Assembly: GCA_026400735.1 (NCBI GenBank)
Contig: JAPLOL010000096.1
Span: 1 to 36,360 of the forward strand
Direction of reading: 5' to 3'
DNA: 36,360 nt
Source: Alphaproteobacteria bacterium
GTDB lineage: Bacteria; Pseudomonadota; Alphaproteobacteria; Caulobacterales; Aquidulcibacteraceae
A program made the position numbers and the translations under genes. Positions within the stretch are counted from its first letter, which is position 1. The number at the start of each line of letters is the position of its first letter. The notes beneath the pieces are model-generated. The model did not search any database, was not told where the DNA came from, and saw only the letters and a program-made list of their open reading frames with translations. Of this stretch, positions 1 to 7,785 are shown piece by piece.

Positions 1-74
1 CCTTGCGACGTGAGCACTTCAACTTGTCGCAGCTTCGCGACGATCTCCTCCGGCGTGTAACGCTTCCGGGGCAT
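1..74 (-). CDS. IS3-family transposase OrfA, N-terminal fragment (runs off window)
   Basis: Reading leftwards from ATG at 74, the first 24 codons begin MPRKRYTPEEIVAKLRQ, which I recognise as the start of OrfA (helix-turn-helix subunit) of many IS3-family elements in alphaproteobacteria. A good ribosome site (GGAGG, 81-85 on the minus strand) lies 6 nt upstream. OrfA binds the element's ends and is normally fused by frameshifting to OrfB, the DDE transposase; both would lie beyond base 1. Whether the element is intact cannot be judged here. Confidence 0.8.
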   Translation of the reverse strand, partial: MPRKRYTPEEIVAKLRQVEVLTSQ

Positions 75-140
75 GATTTCCCTCCAAAATCTCGGTCCAT
101 CCTAACTTCAAGGTCGGACGCGTTTGAAGGGGCAGGGTCA
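1..140 (-). mobile_element. End of an IS3-family insertion sequence
   Basis: The OrfA start at 74 is preceded on the minus strand by an untranslated leader. It begins about 140 with TGACCCTGCCCCTTCAAACG, which starts with TG and has the GC-rich look of IS3-family terminal inverted repeats. I infer the element's boundary to be about 138-142, which would be 54 bp past the stop codon of the Fic gene. The partner repeat and the target duplication would lie outside the window, so the exact edge is unconfirmed. Confidence 0.55.
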
Positions 141-145
141 CCGTC

Positions 146-171
146 CCTTGACGCCGGCGCGCACGATGGCA
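146..171. repeat. 26-bp repeat, copy 1 (partner at 15370-15395)
   Basis: The halves CCTTGACGCCG and GCACGATGGCA, separated by 4 bp, recur at 15370-15395 with only the 4 central bases different (22/26 identical). This copy sits just outside the inferred IS3 edge. Both copies are in non-coding DNA. Function is unknown; it may be a fragment of a genome-wide repeat. Confidence 0.45.
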
Positions 172-193
172 AGTGCGCTGGCGCGTCTGCGCC

Positions 194-1684
194 TTACTCA
201 TAGGCCTGCGGAATTTTGAGTCGGACGCCCGCATCGTCCGCAGCCATTGGGTCCATGAAGGCATTGGTGCGCGTCAGCGCTTCCTGGGAGCGTTGCAGGT
301 CCGACCAGGGGATGGCGGCGACCCATTTCTGCGCAAAGTCGAGCGTGCGCACGAGCGGGGCGGGATGGCGGCTCAGGGAATGAGCCTTCAACGCCTGGAG
401 ATAATTGCTCCGAAAGATCGTCGGGATGATGATCCGTTCTTCGCCCGCGGCGACAAGTTCGGCGTTCATCATGATCCGGGCAATGCGTCCATTGCCGTCG
501 GCGAAGGGATGCACTTCAGAAATCAGGAACATCATGTAGATGGCGCGCGCGAGCGGCGTCGTGAGGCTTGGATAGAATTCAAACCCACGCGCCAGCGTGC
601 CCTCGACTTGGTCGGGCGCTACAAACACGGTTTGGCCCGCGCGGTTGCTGGCTTGTTTGAACGCGCCGGGCAGCTTGTCGCGGCGGCTCTCCATGAGAAT
701 GGCGTGCCGCTTTTTAATGAGATCAAAGAGCGCATCGACGGTTTGCGGCGTGCGGGCCATTTCAACGGGATCAGAAACGATTCGCCATGTGCCCAGAACA
801 TCGTGCGCGTCTTCGGGCCGGTCCGCCGGAATGACATTGTTGAAGACGATGTCGGCCGCTTCCGCGACGTCGAACTCCGTGCCTTCAATGAAATTCGAGA
901 AATAGGCTTCAAAGAAGGTGAGCGAGGCGTTGGCTTGCCCCGTGCGCGCCGCAACCGGCCGGTTTGGCAACGCCGTGTTCTGTAGTTCTTGGTGCAGATG
1001 CTCGAAGAGTGCGATCCGGTCGGGATCGAAGGGCGCGCCGGTGCGGCGCGCGCGCGCGCGATCGGAGACGAGGTCATCGTCGCGCGTGCCGAGCAGCGCG
1101 CCGACGAGCTTGTCGAAGGCGGCAAACTCTTCTTCGCGGCCGATCAGCGGGGCGATGCGGCGGGCTTCATCGCGCACCTGGTTGAGCGCCTCGACGCCGC
1201 GGCGGCGCATGATGTCGTCGAGACGCAGCTCCAGCTCTTCGCGGCTCAAGGTCCGGCTGACGCCGCCGCGTTTGCGCGAAGGCGCCATATTGTCGAGATA
1301 GGCCCGGCTCGGCGAAGACAGGCGCAAGCCGCCAATGAAGGCGCGGTCGTCTTCCAGAGGCGCGGGCCCGGCGCGCGGTCTGATCCAAAGTCCAGGCAAT
1401 TCAATGTCGCGGCGCCGCCCCGCGACGATAAAGACCGACCCGTCCTCGGCGGGCCGGTTCTCAAGCGCCGTGCGGTCGGCGATGAGGGCGCCGGGCGCGT
1501 AAGCCGCGACGATCGGCCAGGCGTTGCGGCGGATGATGATCTCGGGCGCATCGGCGAGGTTCTTGGTGTAGAGTCTGGGGCCGAGCTGGCGAAGTTCGCC
1601 CGCCGCGACCGCCCGCGACACCGCCGAACTGAGCTCGTCGCTGGACAGAAAGACTTCCGGCAAATCGTCGAGGGGCTGCGCCAT
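194..1684 (-). CDS. Fic-domain protein with AbiEi-like N-terminal winged helix
   Basis: Fic enzymes transfer AMP (or related groups) to hydroxyl side chains of target proteins. The C-terminal half has the Fic catalytic motif HPFADGNGR (about residues 392-400 from this start), with catalytic His and the anion-binding loop intact. About 130 residues earlier is SNFIEG, matching the (S/T)xxxE(G/N) inhibitory helix, so the enzyme is probably self-inhibited and carries its own antitoxin element. The first ~140 residues resemble the winged-helix AbiEi-type antitoxin/regulator region (VFLSSDELSSAVSRA, GALIADRTALE), suggesting DNA binding and autoregulation. ATG at 1684 is preferred over an in-frame TTG at 1693; no clear Shine-Dalgarno is seen. 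It lies between an IS3 end and a divergent HTH gene, an accessory setting. Whether it is toxic is not shown by sequence. Confidence 0.88.
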   Translation of the reverse strand: MAQPLDDLPEVFLSSDELSSAVSRAVAAGELRQLGPRLYTKNLADAPEIIIRRNAWPIVAAYAPGALIADRTALENRPAEDGSVFIVAGRRRDIELPGLWIRPRAGPAPLEDDRAFIGGLRLSSPSRAYLDNMAPSRKRGGVSRTLSREELELRLDDIMRRRGVEALNQVRDEARRIAPLIGREEEFAAFDKLVGALLGTRDDDLVSDRARARRTGAPFDPDRIALFEHLHQELQNTALPNRPVAARTGQANASLTFFEAYFSNFIEGTEFDVAEAADIVFNNVIPADRPEDAHDVLGTWRIVSDPVEMARTPQTVDALFDLIKKRHAILMESRRDKLPGAFKQASNRAGQTVFVAPDQVEGTLARGFEFYPSLTTPLARAIYMMFLISEVHPFADGNGRIARIMMNAELVAAGEERIIIPTIFRSNYLQALKAHSLSRHPAPLVRTLDFAQKWVAAIPWSDLQRSQEALTRTNAFMDPMAADDAGVRLKIPQAYE

Positions 1685-1702
1685 AAGACCCAATCTAGCA
1701 GG

Positions 1703-1728
1703 AAAACGTCTTTTAAGACATCTGTTTT
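1703..1728. promoter_or_regulatory. Inverted repeat upstream of the Fic gene (candidate operator)
   Basis: GTCTT-TT-AAGAC (1708-1719) is a 12-bp inverted repeat flanked by A4C (1703-1707) and GT4 (1724-1728), 20-45 bp before the Fic start codon. This is where an autorepressor would bind. Binding by the Fic protein's own winged-helix domain is inference only. Confidence 0.35.
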
Positions 1729-1895
1729 GCAGGGTTTTGTAAAATAAGAGCTATGGCGCCTGCGGCTCCCGCGTCAGGGAGCGCCGCCCGGAGGGCGAAG
1801 ACGCGGCCCTCTAGACTGGCAAAGCGGCGCGGCTTCGTGCGTCAGCACAAGCGCCCGGCCGCCGCAGGCGGGGACGCCCAAATATCCAATCGTTA

Positions 1896-1939
1896 GGCTA
1901 TAGCCATACAAATTATTGATGCCAGACAGGTTATAACCT
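1896..1939. promoter_or_regulatory. Paired palindromes GGCTATAGCC and AGGTTATAACCT (candidate operator of the HTH gene)
   Basis: GGCTATAGCC (1896-1905) and AGGTTATAACCT (1928-1939) are both perfect palindromes sharing the pattern GGYTATARCC. Their centres are 33 bp apart, close to three turns of B-DNA, so two dimers would bind the same face. The second contains TATAAC, a good -10 hexamer, 29 bp before the GTG start at 1968. A repressor here would block transcription; autoregulation by the downstream HTH protein is the simplest inference. Confidence 0.5.
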
Positions 1940-1967
1940 ATTTTCCTGCGATCTAAGGCCATACGCT

Positions 1968-2420
1968 GTGAAAACTTCCCCGACCCTGGCCCGCCGTCGA
2001 CTCGACGAGCGTCTCAAAGCCTTTGCCAGCCTTGGGGCCGCGCCCCCCATGGGCTGGGTCCGCGCCCTTCGCGACGCCCTGGGTCTGACCGGCGCTCAAT
2101 TGGCCCGCCGCTTCGGCATCCGTCCCGCCAGCCTTTCCGAGCTTGAGAAGAACGAAGCCAAAGGCGCCATCACGCTCGCCACCTTGAAGCGCGCGGCCGA
2201 AGCGCTCGACTGCACGCTCGTCTATGCGCTGGTCCCTAATCAGAGCCTCGACGCGATGGTCAAACAGGCGGCCACCTCAGCCGCGCAGAAGCAACTCACC
2301 GCTTCGTTCCACACGATGGAGCTGGAGGGTCAGGGCCTGCGCGCCGCCGACAAGCGTGAGATGGTCGAAGAGCTCGCCGCCGATATCGCCAAGGCGGGCG
2401 GAAAACGGCTCTGGGGCTGA
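1968..2420 (+). CDS. Mobile mystery protein A family HTH protein (orphan)
   Basis: A 150-aa protein whose whole length fits the 'mobile mystery protein A' family: conserved start LARRRLDERL, GWVRALRDALGLTGAQLARRFGI helix-turn-helix (about residues 29-55), the ALDCTLVYALVP block (about 83-94), the HTMELEGQ block (about 115-122) and a terminal RLW. Family members are usually followed by mobile mystery protein B, a small Fic/Doc protein, and the pair behaves like a toxin-antitoxin-type module on mobile DNA. No B gene follows here; the next gene is nhaA. Instead a larger Fic protein is divergent. The start is GTG 1968 with AAGG 9 nt upstream. It is probably an autorepressor acting at the palindromes just upstream (inference). 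Confidence 0.85.
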   Translation: MKTSPTLARRRLDERLKAFASLGAAPPMGWVRALRDALGLTGAQLARRFGIRPASLSELEKNEAKGAITLATLKRAAEALDCTLVYALVPNQSLDAMVKQAATSAAQKQLTASFHTMELEGQGLRAADKREMVEELAADIAKAGGKRLWG

Positions 2421-2593
2421 TGCGGGCGGGCGTTCGTCTTCAGTCTGTTTTTGTCGTCAGCGCGAGAGCTTCCTGTTCGTAATTTGGGGCGCTGAAACGT
2501 CTGGCGTCTGCTACGTCCGCCGTGGCGGATTCGTCGGACAAGACGACAGACCGCTTCCAGCGGCGAGAGCATCGGCACAATAGACACGGGCAA

Positions 2594-3862
2594 ATGATGG
2601 CGACAGCGTACAGTCAGTCGAAGCGTTGGTGGGAGCGCGACACAGCGCCGGGCTTTGTCCTTCTCGCTGCGACGCTGCTGTCCTTTCTCCTGCTCAATGG
2701 CCCCTCCGGCGCCGCATTCCATCATCTGCTCGAAGACCAGATCGCCGGACTGGCGATCGGTGTCGGTGCAGCGGCGCACCCGCTCAATCTGCATCTCGTC
2801 ATCAATGACGGGCTGATGGTGATCTTCTTCCTGTATGTCGGGCTCGAATTGAAGCGCGAGACGGTAGAGGGACCGTTCAAGAATCCGCGCGAAGCCGCGC
2901 TGCCGATGGCGGGTGCGATCGGCGGCATGGTCGCGCCCGCCTTGATCTATGTGGCTCTCACTGCGCATGAGCCCGCCTATCTGCGCGGATGGGCGATTCC
3001 GGCCGCGACGGACATCGCCTTCGCCCTGGGCGTGATGTCGCTGCTCGGGCCGCGCATTCCGCCTGGCTTGCGTCTCTTCCTGCTGGCGCTGGCGATCATC
3101 GACGATCTCGGGGCCATACTCGTGATCGCGCTCTTCTATTCGACGCATCTCACGGGATGGGCGCTCGGCGGCGCGGTCGTCACGTTCGGCGCGATGCTGT
3201 TGATGAACCGCAGCGGCGTCAAAGCGCTCGCGCCTTATTGGCTGCTGGGCGTAGTGCTGTGGGGCTTCATGCTCATGTCGGGCATTCACGCCACCATCGC
3301 AGGCGTGCTGACGGCGATTGCTGTGCCCATGCGCCGCGCCGACGGGCGTTCGCCGCTTGTCGCAGCCGAACACGCGCTGAAGCCCTGGGTGCAGTTCGCG
3401 ATCATGCCCGTCTTTGCGCTCGCAAACGCCGGCGTGGTGCTTGCCGGCGCGGGCGTAGAGACATTGATGCATCCGATTGCGCTGGGGATCGCGGCCGGTC
3501 TCGTGCTCGGCAAGCCGATTGGGATCACGCTGGCGTCTTATGCGGCTTGCCTTGTGCTGAAGCAGAAAGCGCCCGGCAATGTGATGCAGATCATCGGCAC
3601 GGCCATGCTCGCGGGGATCGGTTTCACCATGAGCCTCTTCATCGGCAATCTCGCGTTTGGCGCCGGCGATCTCGCAACGCCGGTGCGGTTCGGCGTGCTC
3701 GGCGGCTCACTTGTGTCCGCTGTCGCGGGCCTTGCGCTGCTGTGGTGGTGTTGCCGCGGCGCGCGCCCGCTCGCGCACGAAACGCTCGGTCCCGAAGAAG
3801 AGGCGGCGGAAGAGAGGGGCGTCATGGAAGACATCGACGAACCAACCCCGCGTCGAGACTGA
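2594..3862 (+). CDS. nhaA: Na+/H+ antiporter NhaA
   Basis: Electrogenic exchanger of the inner membrane that expels Na+ in return for protons, supporting pH and salt homeostasis. About 422 aa with the usual chain of hydrophobic helices. Key residues are visible: D140 in AATDIAFALG and D170-D171 in AIIDDLGAI, matching E. coli D133, D163 and D164, and a lysine in LGKPIGI near the end of the core (E. coli K300 region). The reading frame stays open upstream to a GTG at 2522, but that adds a charged 24-residue stretch not typical of NhaA, so ATG 2594 (or 2597) is chosen; the ribosome site is weak. The TauE/SafE gene follows within 2-29 nt, suggesting co-transcription. Confidence 0.95.
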   Translation: MMATAYSQSKRWWERDTAPGFVLLAATLLSFLLLNGPSGAAFHHLLEDQIAGLAIGVGAAAHPLNLHLVINDGLMVIFFLYVGLELKRETVEGPFKNPREAALPMAGAIGGMVAPALIYVALTAHEPAYLRGWAIPAATDIAFALGVMSLLGPRIPPGLRLFLLALAIIDDLGAILVIALFYSTHLTGWALGGAVVTFGAMLLMNRSGVKALAPYWLLGVVLWGFMLMSGIHATIAGVLTAIAVPMRRADGRSPLVAAEHALKPWVQFAIMPVFALANAGVVLAGAGVETLMHPIALGIAAGLVLGKPIGITLASYAACLVLKQKAPGNVMQIIGTAMLAGIGFTMSLFIGNLAFGAGDLATPVRFGVLGGSLVSAVAGLALLWWCCRGARPLAHETLGPEEEAAEERGVMEDIDEPTPRRD

Positions 3863-3891
3863 TCGTGGCCTTCGGCTTGCTCAGCGCGGAC

Positions 3892-4614
3892 ATGGCGACC
3901 TGGCTCTGGATTTTGCCTGTCGCCCTCATCGCCGGTTCGGTTGGCGGCGCGGTAGGCTTTGGCAGCGCCGTGATCCTTGTGCCTGTGTGCAGCTATGCTT
4001 TCGGCCCTGTCGCCACGGTGCCGATCCTCACCATCGCGGCCTTGATGGGCAATGCGGGGCGTGTGCTGTTTTCATGGCGCGAGATCGATTGGCGTATCGT
4101 CGGCGCCTACAGCCTCGGCGCGGTTCCGGCGGCGCTCATCGGCGCCATGCTTTATGTCGAACTCGACGCGCGTTTCATGCAGGTCGTGCTCGGCGTCTTC
4201 ATACTCCTCATGATCCCGGCGGCGCGACTGGCGCAGACCCTGCGCTGGCAAGTCCGACGCTGGCACTTTCTGCCGCTCGGCGCCGTGATGGGTTTGCTGT
4301 CAGCTGTTGTCGGAACGGTCGGCCCGATCAACGCGCCGTTCTTTCTCAATTTTGGCTTGGCGGGCGGCGCCTACATTGCGACCGAAGCGCTTGGCGCGAC
4401 CCTCATCCATCTGACCAAGACCATCTCCTATGGACGCTTGGCGGCGCTGGACGCCGCCATGGTCCAGGCCGGGGTTTTGATCGGCGCAATGCTGATGGCC
4501 GGCGCCTATGTGGGAAAGCGCCTCGTCGCGCGCGCCAACCCGGCGCAGTTTCGCCTCCTGATCGAAGTGATGCTCGCGGTCGCCGGCATGCTGATGGTTC
4601 TGGGATTCAGTTAG
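3892..4614 (+). CDS. TauE/SafE family membrane permease
   Basis: A 240-aa integral membrane protein with about eight hydrophobic segments and the duplicated glycine-rich motifs of the TauE/SafE (DUF81) family: GGAVGFGSAVILVP near the N-terminus and GLLSAVVGTVGPINAPFF mid-chain. Family members export sulfite, sulfoacetate or related organic anions; the substrate is not readable here. ATG 3892 is chosen. An in-frame GTG at 3865, two bases after the nhaA stop, is an alternative adding nine residues. The close spacing suggests co-transcription with nhaA, though the two families are not functionally linked as far as I know. Confidence 0.9.
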   Translation: MATWLWILPVALIAGSVGGAVGFGSAVILVPVCSYAFGPVATVPILTIAALMGNAGRVLFSWREIDWRIVGAYSLGAVPAALIGAMLYVELDARFMQVVLGVFILLMIPAARLAQTLRWQVRRWHFLPLGAVMGLLSAVVGTVGPINAPFFLNFGLAGGAYIATEALGATLIHLTKTISYGRLAALDAAMVQAGVLIGAMLMAGAYVGKRLVARANPAQFRLLIEVMLAVAGMLMVLGFS

Positions 4615-4811
4615 GAATCGCGCGGCGACACGTCCTGGTCCGAACTTTTTCCAGCGGTTCTTGTCGCCTCCCCGGATCTCGGCAGCGGGGCGATTTTGTG
4701 CAGAAACCAAACGATAATCGTGATCACAAGAAAGGGCGGCGCGAGCCAAGGCGGCAGCCAGAGCGGGGCCCGGATCGTCTTCCAGGAGACTTGGCGATCA
4801 TTTTCAATCAC
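4611..4811 (-). CDS. Possible small single-pass membrane protein (66 aa, doubtful)
   Basis: An open frame from GTG 4811 contains one hydrophobic stretch (PPFLVITIIVWFLHKIAP, about residues 25-42) followed by a charged, Ser-rich tail, the look of a small inner-membrane protein. It overlaps the 3' end of the convergent TauE/SafE gene by 4 nt. I do not recognise the family. There is no clear ribosome site and the start is non-ATG. It could also be the end of a decayed gene. Confidence 0.3.
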   Translation of the reverse strand: MIENDRQVSWKTIRAPLWLPPWLAPPFLVITIIVWFLHKIAPLPRSGEATRTAGKSSDQDVSPRDS

Positions 4812-5028
4812 GATCGTGCCCAGATCACCTCATGCCCAGTGTTTAAGTTCACGTCGAACATAATGGTCGCACGCCTCATCCGTATATGCGAATCCGTATC
4901 GCGTGAAATCGTACCCTCGGCCATGAGGAAGCCGCTGAAGCGCAGTCCAGCGCGATAGCGGGGATGTGCTGCAGGACGGCGACATAGTTTTGGATGCCGG
5001 CTGCACTGGGGCATCACGCATCGCTGTG
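4812..5028. other. Gap with no recognisable gene
   Basis: Together with the doubtful 66-aa ORF this forms a pocket of about 410 bp between the TauE/SafE gene and the malic enzyme. On the minus strand all three frames hold short protein-like fragments (for example RGYDFTRYGFAYTDEACDHY in the frame ending near 4830), but none has a convincing start or family. It may be the remains of a gene. I see no terminator-like hairpin with a T-run. Confidence 0.4.
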
Positions 5029-7311
5029 CTAGGCCGAGGCGCGCCGCGCCTCGAAAGCCGCGAGTGTCGCCATAGTGACAATGTGAGACACCGCATCGCC
5101 GAGCCTGCAAACTTGCACCGATTGGGAGAGGCCAACCAGCATAGGCCCCACGACGGCGACATCGCCGAGGGCCTGTACGAGTTTCGTTGCGATTGCAGCG
5201 CTATGGATAGAGGGCATGATAAGGACGTTCGCCGGCCCGCTCAGACGTTGGAATGGATAATTTTTCCAGAGAGCCGGATCGAGAGCGACATCGGGCGGCA
5301 TTTCACCTTCGAACTCGAAATCGACGTTCTGGAGATCGAGTAGGTCGACGGCTTTGCGTACGGTTTGCGGCTGCTCGCCGCGGGGATGACCGAACGTCGA
5401 GTGAGAGAGAAATGCGACGCGCGGGACATGACCTAATCGCCGCACCGCCGCCGCCGCTTGGCACGCGATTTCGACCAATTCGACGGCATTCGGCAACTCG
5501 GTGATGGAGGTATCGGCGACAAAGATGGTTCGGCCTCGCGCGAGCAACGCCGACAACCCGATCACCCGACCCTTCGGCGCGGGGGCGATGACGCGAGAAA
5601 TCTCATCCTGGCATTGATCAAAATTTCGCGTGACGCCGGTGACCATGGCGTCGGCGTCTCCGAGTGCCACCATGGACGCCGCGAAAATGTTTCGATCGAG
5701 ATTGACGAGCCGCTGCGCGTCACGCCTGAGGAAGCCCTGGCGTTGTAGGCGGCGATAGAGGTGATCGACATAGGCGGCATTGCGTTCGGACAATCGAGCA
5801 TTGACGATTTCTACGCTGAACTCGGCAACATCGAGCCCAAGCTCTGCCGCGTTTGCCCGAATCTGCCCTTCGCGGCCGACCAGGATCGGGACGCCGAGCT
5901 TGTCATTGCTGAAGGCATAGGCGGCCCGGATTACTGCCGGCTCCTCTCCCTCGGCGAAGACGACGCGTTGCTTGGGTGCAGACCGAACGGTCTCCGTAAT
6001 GCTCTGCAGAAATCCCGCTGAAGGATCCGAACGCCGACGCAAGGCCGCGCGATACGCGTCCATATCGGCAATTGGACGCCGCGCCACGCCACTGCGCATC
6101 GCAGCCTCGGCGATGAAGGGAGGCACGTACCAGATCAGGCGCGGATCGAACGGGGAGGGAATGATATAGTCGCGGCCGAACTTGAGCTTGCGGCCTTGCG
6201 AGGCCATGGCGACCTCGTCCGGCACGTCTTCGCGGGCCAGCATTGCCAGCGCTTGGGCCGCAGCGATCTTCATTTCGTGATTGATCGAGCGGGCCTGAAC
6301 ATCCAAGGCGCCACGAAAGATGTAGGGGAAGCCGAGGATATTGTTCACTTGGTTTGGATAGTCTGAGCGCCCGGTCGCGATGATGGCGTCCTGGCGGACT
6401 TGTAACACTTCCTCTGGCGTGATCTCCGGGTCTGGGTTCGCCATCGCGAAGATGATGGGATTGGGCGCCATCGCCGCGACCATGCTCTGCGTCAGGACGC
6501 CTTTGGCGGACACGCCGATGAAGACGTCGGCCCCGTCGATGGCCTCCGCCAATGTGCGGTGGGGTGTGTCTGTTGCGTGCGCCGCCTTCCATTGATCCAT
6601 GCCGACCGTCCGGCCGCGATAGACGACGCCATCGATGTCCACGAGCGTCGTGTTCTCGTCCCGCAAGCCCATCGCCTTCATCAAGGTAATGGAGCCAAGG
6701 CCAGCGGCGCCGGCGCCGCACAACACGAGGCGCACATCCTCAATCTTGCGCCCCGTGACCTCGCATGCATTGATCAGTCCGGCCGAACAAATGATCGCGG
6801 TGCCGTGCTGATCATCATGGAAGACGGGAACGTCCAGCAAGTCCTGCAGTTCAGCCTCAATCCGAAAGCAGTCGGGGCTGGAGATATCTTCGAGATTGAC
6901 CCCGCCAAAGGTTGCGCCGATGTGCCGGACGACCTCGATGAATGTGTCAGCGTCTGCCGTGGCGACCTCGATGTCGAATGAGTCCAGATCGGCAAAGCGC
7001 TTGAAGAGAACAGATTTGCCTTCCATCACTGGCTTTGCGGCGAGCGAGCCGAGATTGCCGAGCCCGAGTATGGCGGTCCCGTTGGAGATCACCCCGACCA
7101 GATTGCCTTTGGACGTGTAATCGTAAGCGGTGTCGGGATCGTCCGCGATTTTTCGCACGGGCGCGGCGACACCAGGCGAATAAGCTAGGCTCAAGTCCCT
7201 TTGTGTCGCCATCGGCTTGGTCGCCGAGATAGCGATCTTCCCAGGTTGGGGGTATCGGTGAAAGTCTAAGGCTTCCTGATCAGCGCGAGCGCGCCGTTCT
7301 TGAGGTGTCAT
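5029..7311 (-). CDS. maeB: NADP-dependent malic enzyme with C-terminal phosphotransacetylase-like domain
   Basis: Converts malate to pyruvate and CO2 with NADP reduction, supplying NADPH and pyruvate from C4 acids. 760 aa, the usual size for the bacterial two-domain MaeB type. Malic domain about 1-430: SLAYSPGVAAP with Tyr44, EDISSPD metal-binding acidic residues (about 141-146), FHDDQHGTA (165-172) and the dinucleotide loop GAGAAG (199-204). The remaining ~325 residues are the phosphotransacetylase-like domain, known in this family for allosteric control by acetyl-CoA rather than catalysis. The start is ATG 7311; no strong ribosome site. Monocistronic by context. With PckG nearby, the segment covers pyruvate/PEP recovery from the TCA cycle. 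Confidence 0.95.
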   Translation of the reverse strand: MTPQERRARADQEALDFHRYPQPGKIAISATKPMATQRDLSLAYSPGVAAPVRKIADDPDTAYDYTSKGNLVGVISNGTAILGLGNLGSLAAKPVMEGKSVLFKRFADLDSFDIEVATADADTFIEVVRHIGATFGGVNLEDISSPDCFRIEAELQDLLDVPVFHDDQHGTAIICSAGLINACEVTGRKIEDVRLVLCGAGAAGLGSITLMKAMGLRDENTTLVDIDGVVYRGRTVGMDQWKAAHATDTPHRTLAEAIDGADVFIGVSAKGVLTQSMVAAMAPNPIIFAMANPDPEITPEEVLQVRQDAIIATGRSDYPNQVNNILGFPYIFRGALDVQARSINHEMKIAAAQALAMLAREDVPDEVAMASQGRKLKFGRDYIIPSPFDPRLIWYVPPFIAEAAMRSGVARRPIADMDAYRAALRRRSDPSAGFLQSITETVRSAPKQRVVFAEGEEPAVIRAAYAFSNDKLGVPILVGREGQIRANAAELGLDVAEFSVEIVNARLSERNAAYVDHLYRRLQRQGFLRRDAQRLVNLDRNIFAASMVALGDADAMVTGVTRNFDQCQDEISRVIAPAPKGRVIGLSALLARGRTIFVADTSITELPNAVELVEIACQAAAAVRRLGHVPRVAFLSHSTFGHPRGEQPQTVRKAVDLLDLQNVDFEFEGEMPPDVALDPALWKNYPFQRLSGPANVLIMPSIHSAAIATKLVQALGDVAVVGPMLVGLSQSVQVCRLGDAVSHIVTMATLAAFEARRASA

Positions 7312-7446
7312 GGATCAGTCTTCAGTTCTGTTATGTGCCGATGGTCATTGTGGACTGTACGCCCGTTGTTAAGGCGCATAGGCGCTGGCTGATCGTGTCG
7401 CGCGAGTCCTACAATCCGCCTTCCTGTGTTTTTGAGATCAGTCCAC

Positions 7447-7785
7447 ATGCCCAGTTTGCCTTCTTGCCCAAAATGCGAGTCGTCTTTGACCTACGAAGAC
7501 GGCGCGCTGCTCGTTTGCCCGGAGTGCGCGCACGAATGGTCGCCTGCGGCAGAAGCTCTGGCGGCGCAGTCAAGCGCCATACGCGACGCCAATGGCAATG
7601 TGCTCCAGGACGGCGATACGGTTACGGTCATCAAGGACCTCAAGATCAAGGGCTCTTCACAGGTCGTGAAGGTCGGTACGAAAGTGAAAAACATCCGGCT
7701 TGTGGGCGGCGATCATGACATCGATTGCCGCATTGACGGCGTAGGAGCGATGAAACTCAAGTCTGAGTTCGTGAGGAAGGTCTAG
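7447..7785 (+). CDS. YjdM/PhnA family zinc-ribbon protein
   Basis: A 112-aa protein matching the YjdM (formerly PhnA) family in length and layout: N-terminal zinc ribbon with CPKC (residues 7-10) and CPEC (24-27), then a small beta-barrel domain with [20 protein letters not shown] and the [12 protein letters not shown] core. Originally linked to phosphonate use by its position in E. coli, but the role is not established; the label 'alkylphosphonate utilisation' should be read loosely. ATG 7447 gives the family length; an in-frame GTG at 7426 is less likely. It is divergent from the malic enzyme gene and stands alone. Confidence 0.92.
   Translation: MPSLPSCPKCESSLTYEDGALLVCPECAHEWSPAAEALAAQSSAIRDANGNVLQDGDTVTVIKDLKIKGSSQVVKVGTKVKNIRLVGGDHDIDCRIDGVGAMKLKSEFVRKV

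Noticed and set aside
2516..2529. Hairpin TCCGCC-GT-GGCGGA before nhaA as a terminator or riboswitch
   Set aside because: No T-run follows and no larger conserved fold is visible; the loop is only two bases.
2421..2593. Possible remnant of mobile mystery protein B downstream of the HTH gene
   Set aside because: No frame here resembles the start of the small Fic/Doc partner, so the B gene is treated as absent.
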